Source: Antedon bifida (lineage: Eukaryota; Echinodermata; Crinoidea; Comatulida; Antedonidae). Taken from it: a stretch of 64,000 bases of DNA. Positions 1 to 12,300 of this stretch are shown here, piece by piece. A model generated the notes under the pieces. It ran no database searches. It had not been told where the DNA came from and saw only the letters and a program-made list of their open reading frames with translations. The DNA lies in contig OY727099.1 of NCBI GenBank assembly GCA_963402885.1, positions 5,568,001 to 5,632,000 on the forward strand, written 5' to 3'. Position 1 is the first letter of the stretch, and each line of letters starts with the position of its first letter. A program made the translations under genes and the position numbers.

Positions 1-3000
1 TGGTTCACCAAGTTGATATGGCTGCTGATTAGAATCAAATGGGCTGGAAACAGAAGGAGAGTAAGAGCTTTAACCTTTTTTGTGTGCAAAATATTCACTA
101 GCGTTTTTAATGTAAACATAACAATACGCAATTTGAACGAAATTGCACAAGTATTTCTTGCGCAATTTAAAATTGGGTTGCTATACCGGAACCATGCCGG
201 CGGAGGTGTGAAAGACCCTTTAAAACTTAAACTAGATATTAACAAAGCTTGATTTGCCATTCAATGTTTTAAAACTTTTGCATCGTTGTGACGTCATACG
301 TCCACTCGTACTCATAACGACAAATTGCCACATTTATTCTCAAATTTCGCAGCAGTCTTGCGCATATCATAAAAATGACGTCATAGAGTAGCAGTCGACG
401 TGAAAATCTAAAAGTCCCTATTATCATAATTATACTACCACAGAGACGGTTGCCTAACACGGTTTAACTTGTTCACTGACTGTTCAGATTGGGATATGTC
501 ACGACAAAATTGGTTTGTGGCCGGCTACAAAAACCTATCCAGCCGGACCAGTTTTGGTGGCCCAAATTGGTCGGCCCCTTAGCATATTTTTCGTGACAGC
601 TATTACAAATAAGAGAAAGTTGTTTACCCTGGTGCATAGTAACAAAGAACTAATCCAATATGAAAGGAAGTAAAAGGACATGCTTTTATACCACAGCCGA
701 CGCTATTTGCTGAAGCCAATACTTGCTATAATATAAAAAAGTTATTTGAATAGTTAAAGTACAACCTCTGTGTGTTGAGGCAGCAATTGCAATAATCAAT
801 CTATTTAGATCCCCACGACCGAGCCTCCCAAACCATCTTGGAGCTGAGGTAAGAAAATGTTGTAAAATATTAAATTAGGCTGTTGGGAAATATATGGACG
901 TCAGTCACACTATAGTTGGGACTGAGGTAAGAGAATTTAAAAAAATATAGCTGCTAATATTTATCAAGTTTTGTCACTTCGTGAAATTGACTGTACCACA
1001 TGAAACATCATGTTAAACTTTGAATTCTAGAGTTGACCAGACGATTCCACGAGCCTTGAAAATAGTCTAGTGTTTATTCATAAACAAATGTATTTTATGA
1101 ACTAATCAAGTTCTACTCACTCGCTGCATAATTGCACATTGTTCATAGGCGTATAGGTCAACTGGCTTTAACAAGTGGACCTTTTACCTGGTTGAGGGGT
1201 AGTGATTGTTAAATGACAAATATCACAGTAAATGGAAGATAGTCGGCCTACAGGCTTCCACACTATTATATCACCAAAATAAACCGAGAAAAGTGTATAC
1301 CTTCTGGTAAAAATCACAATACTGTCCATCACACTCATTGGAATTATAGTCATAATCATTTCCATAGGAATTCCAGTGTTCTATTGATGCTGTTGTCAAA
1401 TTACCAAGCAGGTTAATATCTGGTAAACTAGTTGAATATATATTTTGTTCAATCGGGTCCGGGTAATCGTTGTCTACGATTCCCAGACTAACTTCACATT
1501 CATCGGCCCATTGCTGTGCCAAGTCTGCCAATTCGTCGTCCCATTCCTAAGATAAGACATTTTGAAATATGCAGTAATCGCATCTTGCATGGATTAATTT
1601 CTTGTAAAATGTTGTTAAAAATAAGTTGATATTCAAAGTCAAGACATTTAAACGTTACTATAACTTTGATAAAAAAAAAACCATGTGTCTCCCACAGTAT
1701 AGTACAGGAAGGCCTAAAAAAGGGTTAATTGCGGAACGGGCCCAAATATAATATAGGATAGGTATGTGTAGGTAATTTTGTCTTCATTAAAAAAGAATAA
1801 AAGGTATAACACTCAACCACTGAAATCATTCGCTTTTATTTAGCATTTTTAAGTATGTTATTTTTAAATGGTCTTTGTTTTTTTGTTTGTTTTTTTCTTT
1901 TTTTAATTTTATTTTTAAAGGGCGTTGTTGGCCTAAGCGTACGTTAACTTGTTGAGAAATGCGATTGATTTGATCACAATTCAAATCTAACTTTAATTAT
2001 CAACTACCAAATGAGCATGTCATTGTCAATACGGTACTCGGGTCAATCAAGTAAGTAAGCCAAAAACTTTTGACCAATCAGTAGATCATTCTACTCATTG
2101 ATAGAACACAGTTTAGGCCTGTATCACCCACTAAAGCGTGGTTCCCACTAGCGACGCAACGTAACGCAACGCTACGACGTGTTGACGCAAAGTGTTGTAT
2201 TGCAACCGACGACACAATAATGCTGCAAACATCGCAGGTTTGATTTCACGCAGGCGGGGGAAAGACACAATTATTAGAAGGGCATTTCCATACGTTGTGT
2301 AGGTTGCGTTACGTTGCGTCGCTAGTGGGAACCAAGCTTAACATAACAATCAACCAGAAATGTTACATTAATATTACATTAGTGGTTGATTTTTGTTACG
2401 TTAGTGATTAATGTTTCATTAGTGGTTGATTTTTGTTACGTTAATGGTTAATGTTACATTAGTGGTTGATGTTTGTTATGTTAGTGGTTAATGTTTCATT
2501 AGCGGTTGATTGTTACGTTAGTGGGTGAGTGGCCTGCTATTGGTTTAACCATAATATATAGATAGGGCAATCTAGTATAGAAACTCTTTAAAACACTGAA
2601 CAAATTCAGAAAAGGGTCTTAATTTTTTTTAAATAGGTGATCCACCTAAGTGATAAAATTGTCAACTAAAAATAAAAAAGATAACTAGTGAGGATCATCT
2701 TTAAAATCCTTGACTTTCATAATAGAGAACCAAGCGATGGTTGATTTCATATTGTTAGCAGGAATGCGTTACACACCGCAATCAAGGCGATTATTTAGGA
2801 ACATTTAAAAGATGGCGACCGTGAAAGGTTTTCAGATTTAAACAAGAAATATTTCTTACAAAAAACGCCGCTAGACATTTTAAAATTAATTATTGTTCTT
2901 TCTTCAGATATATTAATAATTTATAGAAAATATGTTTGTGTTACCACGGAAACGTGTAACATACAAGGTAAAATACACACAATCTAACATACCTATTTAA

Positions 3001-4183
3001 TTATAAATCACATCATGCCCATTTTGGTGGGTGTTAGTAATCTGGTTGCATTTCATTGAATAATTGATATTTCTGCTAATTTTCAACAGCATTTGAAAGA
3101 AGACATGTGCACCTTTCCAATAATGTATTATTTGCCTACAAATATTAATAATCTACTAATTAAAAAATGGCATTTAAAAATGGTCAATTTCGAACTTTAA
3201 TGTGCTGTGTGTGTATGTGACCTCAACCTGTAGGCATGCAACTGAATACCCTCTAGAGAGACAACGTGCCTTAGAACTATAGCTACCGCGACGATAAAGC
3301 TTCTTAATGAGTATGTCATCTTGGGACACTGCTGGCTAAAACCGCGGCGCGAAAAAAACAGTTATGTTTTCATCAAGACATTGTAAAGGTTGAGGAATGA
3401 ATGCAAAGGAACTATATCTCCCATTCATGAAGTTCAAACAAAAATAGGAAAAATCAATTACAACAATGATTAAGTTGCGACGAAAGAATGTGCACAGTTT
3501 ATGTGGATATGTAACTAAAAGAATCTCTTATTATTATAATATATTATTATAATGATTATATTCTCTATTATTAATAACCTATTCATTTTTCACCAGAGTT
3601 GAAACAGAAGCGTCATGACTATTCATTTAGCAGTTAAAATGTGGATTTTCGCCAGGCATTAATAGATCTAATTTGACATTAACATTACAACTTATCTATG
3701 ATGCTTGGCCTAATAACACGTTTCTCTTCACATAAATGTAAGAATAGGCCTATATACATCTTTACTTACACATTTTCAATGTTTAGCAATTTGTATACCT
3801 AATTCGTATAACCTATAATTATTTTTCGTTAGCGGTCTATAACGTTTGTCTCTAGGCCTAACCAGTAATGTAGACGCAAAGGTTAGGTGGTATTTGTACC
3901 AAATGTCAAGTATTTAATATTTATACCTTACCATGTATTGCATATCTGAGGCTGGTCCAGGAACGACATTCCTTCTGTATGTATTGATAAGATTAACCAT
4001 ATTTTGAATTGCTTCAGAGGTGATGACATATTCCGCGTTTCTTCGTCGTCTTTCGTGGTTCGTTTGACTTTGACTTCTTCTTACACCAGATTCATCTGAC
4101 GTGAGTGCCTGTGACTTTTCTAACGCCACTATATGGACAATCAGTGAAAGCCCAATTGCCTTAATAACCAATGTGTATAGCAT
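1..4183 (-). CDS. CAP-superfamily (CRISP/PR-1/GLIPR-like) secreted protein, 3'-partial
   Basis: Two well-supported exons and one likely exon. Exon 1 (4183 down to 3932, donor gtaagg) encodes a hydrophobic signal peptide, then a segment ending NTYRRNVVPGPASDMQYM, the first helix of CAP domains. Exon 2 (1546-1301, phase 0 on both sides, acceptor ttag, donor gtatac) continues in frame with EWDDELADLAQQWADEC and ends CDGQYCDFYQK, just before the usual VVW motif. A possible later exon at 43-1 (acceptor tttccag) reads PFDSNQQPYQLGEP, like the P-Y-x-x-G stretch after the CAP core. The exon with V-V-W and the next cysteines was not found between 44 and 1300, so it may be very divergent or lost. An upstream in-frame ATG at 4225 is possible; 4183 is preferred because it starts the signal peptide. 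CAP proteins are usually secreted; the specific function here is unknown. Confidence 0.72.
183..223. repeat. Solo terminal repeat of an inverted-repeat element
   Basis: Closely matches the right outer end of the nested element at 22360-23016 (a CCGGAACC..GCCGG..GGTGTGAAAGA.CCTTT layout). No matching left end was seen before it, so it looks like a truncated copy in the last visible intron of the CAP gene. Confidence 0.55.
2132..2340. mobile_element. MITE with about 38-bp terminal inverted repeats
   Basis: The left end TGGTTCCCACTAGCGACGCA recurs as its reverse complement at the right end (2301-2340). The arms continue with GTAACGCAAC. There is no coding capacity. Related, more diverged copies lie at 42648-42792 and 50725-50866. 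It sits in the long CAP intron 1547-3931, which otherwise holds only the adjacent minisatellite and AT-rich sequence. Confidence 0.8.
2378..2523. repeat. 40-bp minisatellite, about 3.7 copies
   Basis: Consecutive 40-bp units start ATTAGTGGTTGAT and contain GTTACGTTAGTG; units begin near 2378, 2418, 2458 and 2498. It directly abuts the right end of the MITE at 2132-2340. Confidence 0.8.
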
Positions 4184-4451
4184 GATGGTAAATGACTGAA
4201 TGGGTTGAATTGAAAGTTTAGCCAAATGAAATAGACTATCAGGAAGGCCAGCGAGGAAAACAAAACTATGCTAGGTGGCAGCACAAAATTATGCCAGATT
4301 ATGCTAGGCATAAAATATCGCCAAATGTCACCAACATATGGTATAAGAGGGCGGTATTTGAATATGTTGTATATGTATGTTATCGGAATACAAAACGAAG
4401 ATATACACCAACTAAATAGGCTTCTGTATACACAACGAAATTACTTATATT

Positions 4452-4926
4452 CTAAGATTATAATTCATTTTTCGTGCCCTCGACCTGTATCTAGGATAAT
4501 ACCGTGTTATATTAATACAATTAATACCACAATTTCTATACGAAGTACTAGTACAAGATATGGGAGTAAAGAAACATTTTTGGTCCGATGCACCTTTTGA
4601 TTTGTGTTGTTTGTTAAAATTATAATGCATTAAGCTTTGTATCCTTGCTTAATTGAAAGATGGGTCTTTATTAGTTAATCATGAAAATACTCCACAGTAT
4701 AGTTAAATCTTCACCTCGACCTGCAGGAATTCTAAGATTATAATTCATTTTTCGTGCCCTCGACCTGTACCTAGGATAATACCGTGTTATATTAATACAA
4801 TTAATACCACAATTTCTATACGAAGTACTAGTACAAGATATGGGAGTACAAGATATGGGAGTAAAGAAACATTTTTGGTCCGATGCACCTTTTAATTTGT
4901 GTTGTTTGTTAACATTATAATGCATT
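4452..4926. repeat. Direct duplication, about 170-bp unit, two copies
   Basis: The block starting TCTAAGATTATAATTCATTT at 4452 recurs at 4731 almost unchanged to the GGTCCGATGCACCTTTT end. The second copy carries a 15-bp internal tandem duplication (GTACAAGATATGGGA twice). The short open frames here are shadows of the repeat; I see no gene between 4226 and 9315. Confidence 0.85.
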
Positions 4927-5229
4927 AATCCTTGTATCCTTGCTTGAAAGATTGGTACTAAAGTAAAGAAAATACTCATCAGTAGTTAAATCTTAACTAT
5001 TCACTGGTTAAATACAGTTATCACGAGATTAATCTGTTTGTTTCTTTTATTTTATTTTTTTTTATATATCTTAATTGTACATAATTTAGTTTAAGTTTCG
5101 TTAAGGTCGTTTTAACTTAAACAAAATACTGTTTTATCTGATAGGGCCTCATTGGGTCGTAGACATGGGCCTACTAATGATTTAAAAAAATCTTTAAAAT
5201 GCTAGGCCTATAGTATTATGTTTTTACTG

Positions 5230-5490
5230 TAATACAGTAATAACTAAACCTCTGCCTACTGTAAAACATTTTTTGTGGACCTTGATCTTTGACTCTAGGC
5301 AGTAAAATAGTTAGTTGTGACCTTGACATATGACCTTTTCCCCTCAAATTCGACATAAATCATTGTGGCCAAATTTGAGAGAATCGGATAAAAACTGTGG
5401 CCTCCAGGCTGTTCACAGACACACACACACACACACAAACATACAGGGGTGAAAATATAACCTCCTTGGTTTTAAAAAAAAATAATCTGG
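5230..5490. repeat. Dispersed repeat with (CA)n core
   Basis: Runs of tGACCTTGAC.TATGACC precede a stretch ending in a CA microsatellite (5417-5437), followed by AGGGGTGAAAATATAACCTC. This arrangement resembles 3' ends of dispersed retroelements in aquatic animals. Family not assigned. Confidence 0.4.
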
Positions 5491-5539
5491 CACAAGTTCG
5501 TATTTGTACTAAGTGTGTGAAGTAAGCTCGCAGTGTAGG

Positions 5540-6320
5540 AATTGTGTGTACGTCGTCACGCATTGGTGAGCAACCTTACCGAAGAGTCGATCGAGTCCGA
5601 AACGAACCGATGGAGGAACTACGGTACGGAAAAATATCGCCGACGGCGACAGTAGTAGTGTCGGTGTGTGGTGGTGATTTTGCAGCCAGTTGATATGCCT
5701 ACTCTAGTGTGCCTATGCCTAGCCTCCTAGGCCTAGGCTAGCTACACTACTAGCTAGGTATCGTGTCGGTCTGATTATTTTGGCCGCCGTTTATGAACGC
5801 CTAAATTCATGAACTTTTATAATTTACTTACCATCGTCTTTGGGTGCAAGGGTTAGGCCAGTGGATTACTACAAACATCATCGTCTTTCAGCAAAAATCA
5901 TCCCGATCGTATAAAACAAGTTTTTAGTTCGATATGGTTGAATGATTCCACAGCATCTTACGTCATGTTTCTAGCTAGCTACTCTTTCGGGTAGTCTGGC
6001 AAAGCGCGAACATTTGTAGTAAACATACTTTTTAAATAAATCGTAAAAAATATAATTAAAATATATTTAATTGTTTCTTTTGCCTATCTGGATAATGAAG
6101 TGCTTCTTCAACATACCAGACAAACAATTTTGGCAAATTTAAACCTAATACAGGTCAAATTAACAATTGAAGTGACGGTACCCTATCTCTTGTATGGTAA
6201 CAACAGTGAAAACTCATGCGGTAGATTTTGCCATGCACTTGTGACGTCACAGCAATTTACGGCGACGGCTGTATGACGAGCGCATGCGGCGATATCCTAA
6301 AGCTCGCGATTGTTCTGAAA
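5540..6320. other. CpG-richer intergenic patch with a palindromic CRE
   Basis: No supported reading frame. Sequence around 5560-5700 and 6230-6300 is visibly richer in CpG than its AT-rich surroundings. A perfect TGACGTCA cAMP-response-element core lies at about 6242. It could be a promoter or enhancer, or an old repeat; no transcript is evident. Confidence 0.3.
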
Positions 6321-8583
6321 TTATATGTACATTCCTAATACGTTGTAAAAATATGGTTCTCCATAAAGTTACCCTTTAAGCATGACAGTCCAGTTTTTTT
6401 ACAAGACGAAGACTACTAATTTTACGCCGCTGAAATATAGAGGGCGGCAGACTGATTTTATTTAAAATATCATCAGATTTATAATTGGAGAATTATAGAG
6501 GGCGCCAGACCGATATTTTTAATTATCAGAGTAATTATTATTTTCCTGTATTTTATCTAGTTGAAACAGTGGACAAGCAGACAAGTTGACATTTTAAGTA
6601 CGAATGTGTCTATTATGGACGCATTGTTTAATCTGCCATTTAATTACAGTACAAAACAGAAGAATATGAGTTGATGAACAAAGCAAACACAACAAAACCC
6701 AAAAATTAACTCTCTATCAAAAGGAATGATTGAAGTTAAAAAAACGTTTAGCTTTTTTCAATGAAAAAAAATGTTATCTGTCCTCTAAAAAAAAATATGT
6801 ATAATTTAATAAAAAATAGCTAATAATAACAATAATAATTTGCATTACATTCGATTACGGTACAGATTTCAGAAATTTTTCTAGACATGAATACAAATTA
6901 GTTAACAATACCTATTAACGTTTGAAAACAAGGTTAGAATAATAATTTCAGAGTAGATTTTTATTTTAATTTAAAGTAAAAAGTAAAAAAACAGCTTTTC
7001 CATGATACTCTAACAAATAAGTGCAATACGACCCTCAAAATTGATAATGATTTAAGGATTCCAAACTTCATGGTATAATTTTTTTTTTCTTTTTCTGGTA
7101 CATAAAAAAGGCAAAGATATAGAATATTCTGGTACCATATATAATAAACTCAAAAGCTCCACAAGAAAAATTTGGTTTTCTAAATTAAAGTTCATAATAA
7201 TTGATGGGAAGTGTGAAACCGATACATTATATTGCTCAGGTGAGACTGAATTAATACACAAGTGTACAATAAGTTTAGTGAGAACACCCCTAAACAATAA
7301 TAGAACAGTCATCATTTCTAAAATCATACACACGTTCTCATTCACAAAAAGAATGAAATTATCAAGTGTGAGACGACCCATTAATACTTTTAGGGATGCT
7401 TAAAAAGTGAGTTGACAAACACATAGTACAGTATACACTAACTATCTGGGTTGTTTCACATAATCGATAAAAACACTTCAGCAAATAATATTGGCATTAC
7501 TGATTGTTTCTGTCTAGATGGAAGTATTTTTTTCTACAAATACAAATATTAAACATTGGAAGATAACTGAAACAATAGCGGCAAAACAAAGACAGCACCT
7601 CCATACAATTAAAGAAAACGTACGAAGATAGCATTGCAAAATTCAGGAGTTATTCATTAGTTGTTCTAAATATTACCATAGCAAATCTGAATAAATAAAT
7701 ATGTCTGGCCTAGATTGCATACTTGGGAATAACCTGATGCAAATTTTCACCTGTATGTAAATATATTGTTGAGTACATAATAAATTTGCATTTTAAGCCA
7801 CATGCAAACACAGTAAAATAAACAGAATTGTATATTTTCAAAGACATCATTTTACAAATACACGCATTTCATTTTTCCAACAGTATGTGAAATAACTTTC
7901 AAATCAAAACAGTGTAAACATATCTACATAGTTATTTTGTTTAATCGATTAACAAAATTGTGTGTTAATAGCCTTACAAATATGCTTACATATTGATAAA
8001 GACTTCATCTATGAATGAAAACACATTGTGTGTTATAAAAACCTTTACAATAACAGTATACAGTAAATTATGCAAAACATTAATCTTGGATGTAGGAACA
8101 CCTTTTGTAGTTGCATACGGTTTGAGGTTCATTAATATCAGTACAGTAACATTTGTAAATAAAAACTTGTGTACAAAAATTAGTCCTGGCAATGGTTGTA
8201 ACATAAAAAAAGATTATTTTACATAGACCTTCTTAAACATGCATCATCAAGTAAATTTGTTTATATCATAATCACTGGTAAGAGAGCCAAAAACGTAGAT
8301 TCATTGATTGTATTTGCATAACACGAGACGAGAGAACGAAACAATCTGGATATTACGATCCTCCACAGGACATTCCGCGTAAAGAGAGTTTTCCATCGCA
8401 TCCACAAAACACAAATTTTGATTGTTTGCCTTCATGCACATAATATAATGATAAAACGATCTATTATAACGTTGTCAAGTTTTGCAATCAAAAATTCCCA
8501 ATATATACAAAATTTATGGATGCATTGTGTATTTCATTATTCAAAATTACTTTAATGAAATGATTAGAGGAGGGATATCAGAG
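6321..8583. other. AT-rich non-coding stretch
   Basis: Contains A/T runs, a short pair of related segments with TATAGAGGGCG (near 6440 and 6495), and no supported open frame on either strand. The part nearest caprin may be 3' UTR if a distal polyadenylation site is used. Confidence 0.4.
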
Positions 8584-8589
8584 TTTATT
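8584..8589 (-). terminator. Candidate caprin polyadenylation signal
   Basis: TTTATT on the plus strand is AATAAA in the gene's orientation, about 730 nt after the caprin stop. Other AT-rich hexamers exist farther on, so this is only one candidate. Confidence 0.3.
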
Positions 8590-9029
8590 AAATTCCTATA
8601 AGCTGACTTAGGCATCGTATACAAATTATTACAGAAATGCATCCAGACCGGTTTTTTAAATTGTCCCCAAACTGATAGCTCGTTCGAAAAACAGCAAGAA
8701 CGAGAACCAACCTGGGTACATTTTTGTGGTATGAAATAATGTGTACATGCTGCCGTAATACAGTAGCACAGTTGTAGTTGTATTGCATCAAAAGTTTGAG
8801 GATTAAATTCTAGTTTACAAACAAATTTTTTGATAGTTGTTTTGTTTGTTATCTACTTAATCATGTTTGGTTAATAGTCAACTAGTATTACTACTGTACT
8901 ACTAACTAGAAAATAGTTGCATTCAATCAAATTATTATTTAATTTATGTGGTAATACCACTTGAAATGTAACTGTCCTGTGTTTTCAAAATCATCTAATT
9001 TAGAATTTATTACTCCATGGTTGTTTTTT

Positions 9030-9300
9030 TTCCAAATAGCCTAGGATATTATTTAATCTAGTGTTAAATCAAACTACATGTGCTGCCTGTCCAGTTTTGT
9101 ATTTGAGGTTGTGTTGTGTTACGTGGCCTAAAATAATCTAATCTATAGTGTTAAACAACTTACTGCGATACCTTCTTGCCTGTCGTGCGAGGTTGTGTTT
9201 TTTTTGCTAAATAGACTACGATATTCTTAAATCTACAGTGTAAAACCACTAGAAGATGCCTGTCCAGTCTTGTATGTGAGGTTGTGTTTCTTTGCTACCT
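9030..9300. repeat. Imperfect tandem repeat in the presumed caprin 3' UTR
   Basis: About three units of roughly 85-105 bp contain GCCTGTCCAGT, then GAGGTTGTGTT, then an ATCTA-GTGTAAA segment (starts near 9086, 9178 and 9260). The array begins directly downstream of the caprin stop codon. Confidence 0.6.
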
Positions 9301-9315
9301 TGCCTATGCTCCTAC

Positions 9316-12300
9316 TTATGCCGTTAGCTGTTGGGTCTTGCTAAATCCTCCTCTTCCACGATTATTGTATCCTGGACGGGGCCCTTGACCACGACCTTGA
9401 AAGACAAACAAAATATATATTGTTTGAAGGTTTGCACGGCGAAATAAATATGTTGATATAACGTTTGCTGTACACCACGTATATAGTTCTGAAAAGAACT
9501 GTTGAGTTTTTCGATGTTTTAATCTTTGATCATCGACATTGAAAGAAAAGTCGAGAAACTTAACAGACAAAATATATATTGATTATTTTAAAACCATCAT
9601 TGGGTTTGATCAAGCGCAGTGGTGTTCTGGTTGGTTATTGGAAATTCACATTAAAAATTCTTAGTATGTATGTGTTCTAAAGCCCTGTCTACACTATCAA
9701 ACTAGTTGACAAAAAGTGTAATGTGCTCAAATATGGTAGTGATGTGCCCAAATATCCATATATGGACACATCACATTTTTTTGTAACATAAAGTGTGATA
9801 GTGTAGACAGAGCTTCTGTATAAACCCAAATTTCTGTTACCTCCTCTGGAGTTCCCACCACGTGGCATATTTGTACGTCTGTCAAACGGCTGGTAGCCAT
9901 TATCCGGCAATGATCTGTACGTATTCGGGTACGAACCAGATGAGTGCATAGAGGTACTGGCTCCATTCCCTGCGCTGAATGTTACGTCAGATGCGCGAGG
10001 TTGAAATGTGCTTGTCATGTAGTTTTGTCGGTTAAATCCTAAAAAAAAAAAAAACAAGAAATCATGAATATTGTTTTAAGTTGATTTTACTAAGCGAATT
10101 TGTTCGCAGGAATTCATTGACAGAGAAAAAAGTTGCACTAACCTTTACACTACAAGAGTGAATAGCTGCGCTTTTCATGTTTATCTTGCGTCTGCTGAGC
10201 TTTGCTCATAAATGCATCATAGCTTATTTCCCGAGCTCTGATTGGTTGTGCAATTGTTCGCTTCGCAAAAAGTAGAAACAATTTGAACTACCACTATGCA
10301 CAAACAAATTCTAGTCTAGTGGAAAATTGGCTTTATTGTGCAGCATTTTAGTAACTTAGAAATTGAGTGGGCAATTGTGACCTTTTTATTTTTTGACACA
10401 ACTAGTTATATTTTCAGCCTCACCCCTATTATTTTGGGATCCATCACTATATCGAGTATTACCCCTATTATGTTGCTGTCCGCCTCCTCTGTTGTTGCGG
10501 TAACTAGCGTTCTGCACACTGCCACGGTTTCCACGATTACCACGGTTGTTACGATAGCCACCTTGCTGTTGGTACTGCTGGTAGCCCGAACCTGTAAACA
10601 ATTTTTTATTACATTTTTTATTAAGGATCTTAGGAATGATGTTCATCAATTTTATCTGTCCACTCCTTGACAAAGAGATCAGTTTGTCATGTTATATTGC
10701 ATGTCATTCTTTGGGGTTCCATATATATTATTATATTTATTAATCTTCTGTATCTTTCAATATGTGATAAAGTGACGCAAATAACTAGTATACTAATCAT
10801 TACTATCTCTGACTTTTTTTTACTCTCTAAACAGACCCATTTACACTAGGACGATAACGATAAATATGCATTTTTTCTACATAAAACAAAAGATATCTAA
10901 ACAGTTTTCATCATAGAACTATAGGATAGCCATCTATGCTGCCTTCAAATGACACATCCAATCAAATGACGTCATAATTAATAAGAGCAATAATATCGTG
11001 ACGATACAATGATTTTATTATTCTTTTTGATCATGATGTCATTTGATTGGATTTTAAAAAATTGTATTTTTTATCAAAGACAGAATAAATGGTTATTCTA
11101 CAGTTTTAGAATAAAAACTTTTCAAATTCTTTTATTTCATGTAAGAAAAATGTAAGTTTATCCATTTATCGTCGACCGTTATTGTACTAGTGTGTCGCAG
11201 CTTTTAGGTTTGATGTTTCATTATTGACTTGTATGTTTGGTGTCCGCATGTTGCGCTAGAATTTAAATGATGTCATACTTACCAGATACATCTGAACTTG
11301 CCGATGACAGATCCGGTGTTCGGCTGGCCGATCCATACGATTCTGAGCCAGAGCTCTGGTAGGCATCTTGTCCTTGAGTTACTGCTGTTGCGACTGGAGG
11401 CGAGGACTGCATCTGATACGATATGCTCGATTGAAAAGGAGGTGCGCTTGCGTTCATTGTTGATTTTGGTATGCTGGCACTAGATGGCGTTGTGACCTGT
11501 GTGCTGACCTGGGATGCATCGGTGGGCATAGCGATCATCTGCGGATCTTGCATGGACATAGCACCACTGGACAGCTGACCTTGTGTTAATGGTTCTTGTT
11601 GGAAAGCTGAATCTGCGATCTGGTCTAATGAAACATGAAATTCAGAGTTTAATTTCTTATTCAAAATAAATGAAACTGCTTAATGTGTATTTACATAGAA
11701 TTTCACAACAAATTTTAAAAAAAATCAACAATAAGCCAGTTATGTGGCAAATATAATCATCATACTCACTTGAATATTGCGAGGAGTTGCCAAGTTGTTG
11801 GGAGTAATCGGAAGCAGTGGTCAGTCTTGAGTTACTATACTGGTCTGCAGATTGACTATACTGGTCAGTGGATGCATTGTACTGGTCAGCCCCTGAAGCA
11901 TAGTGGTCACTGGTACTATATTGGTCAGTTGCCAGATTAGACTGGTTGTATGAGGAGCTAGTGTGGGTTGACGTATTGCTTTGGAGTACTGAATCCTTGT
12001 CCTAAAGGGTAGACAAAAAATACACATGTATATAGTCAGAGGATCGAGTTATATGGTTTGATAATCACAATCAGAAAGAAATGGGTTTTAAAACCTTTTT
12101 CTCATTTTTATGTCAGCATTTCTTTGTTTACACTATCAAACTTTATGTGACAAAGAAATGCGATGTGCCCATATATGACAACAATTGTGTCAACAAAATT
12201 GTTAGAATCTCCTTTGACTTACCACGTTATAGCTTTGTTCTGTAGACGATTGCGAAGGAATTGACGGTAAACCTTGAAGGTGGTGTTGGTCCAGTACCTG

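Noticed and set aside
4713-4740. CTCGACCTGCAGGAATTC looks like a cloning polylinker
   Set aside because: Adjacent restriction-like sites occur by chance and the flanks are continuous with the direct duplication; no vector sequence follows.
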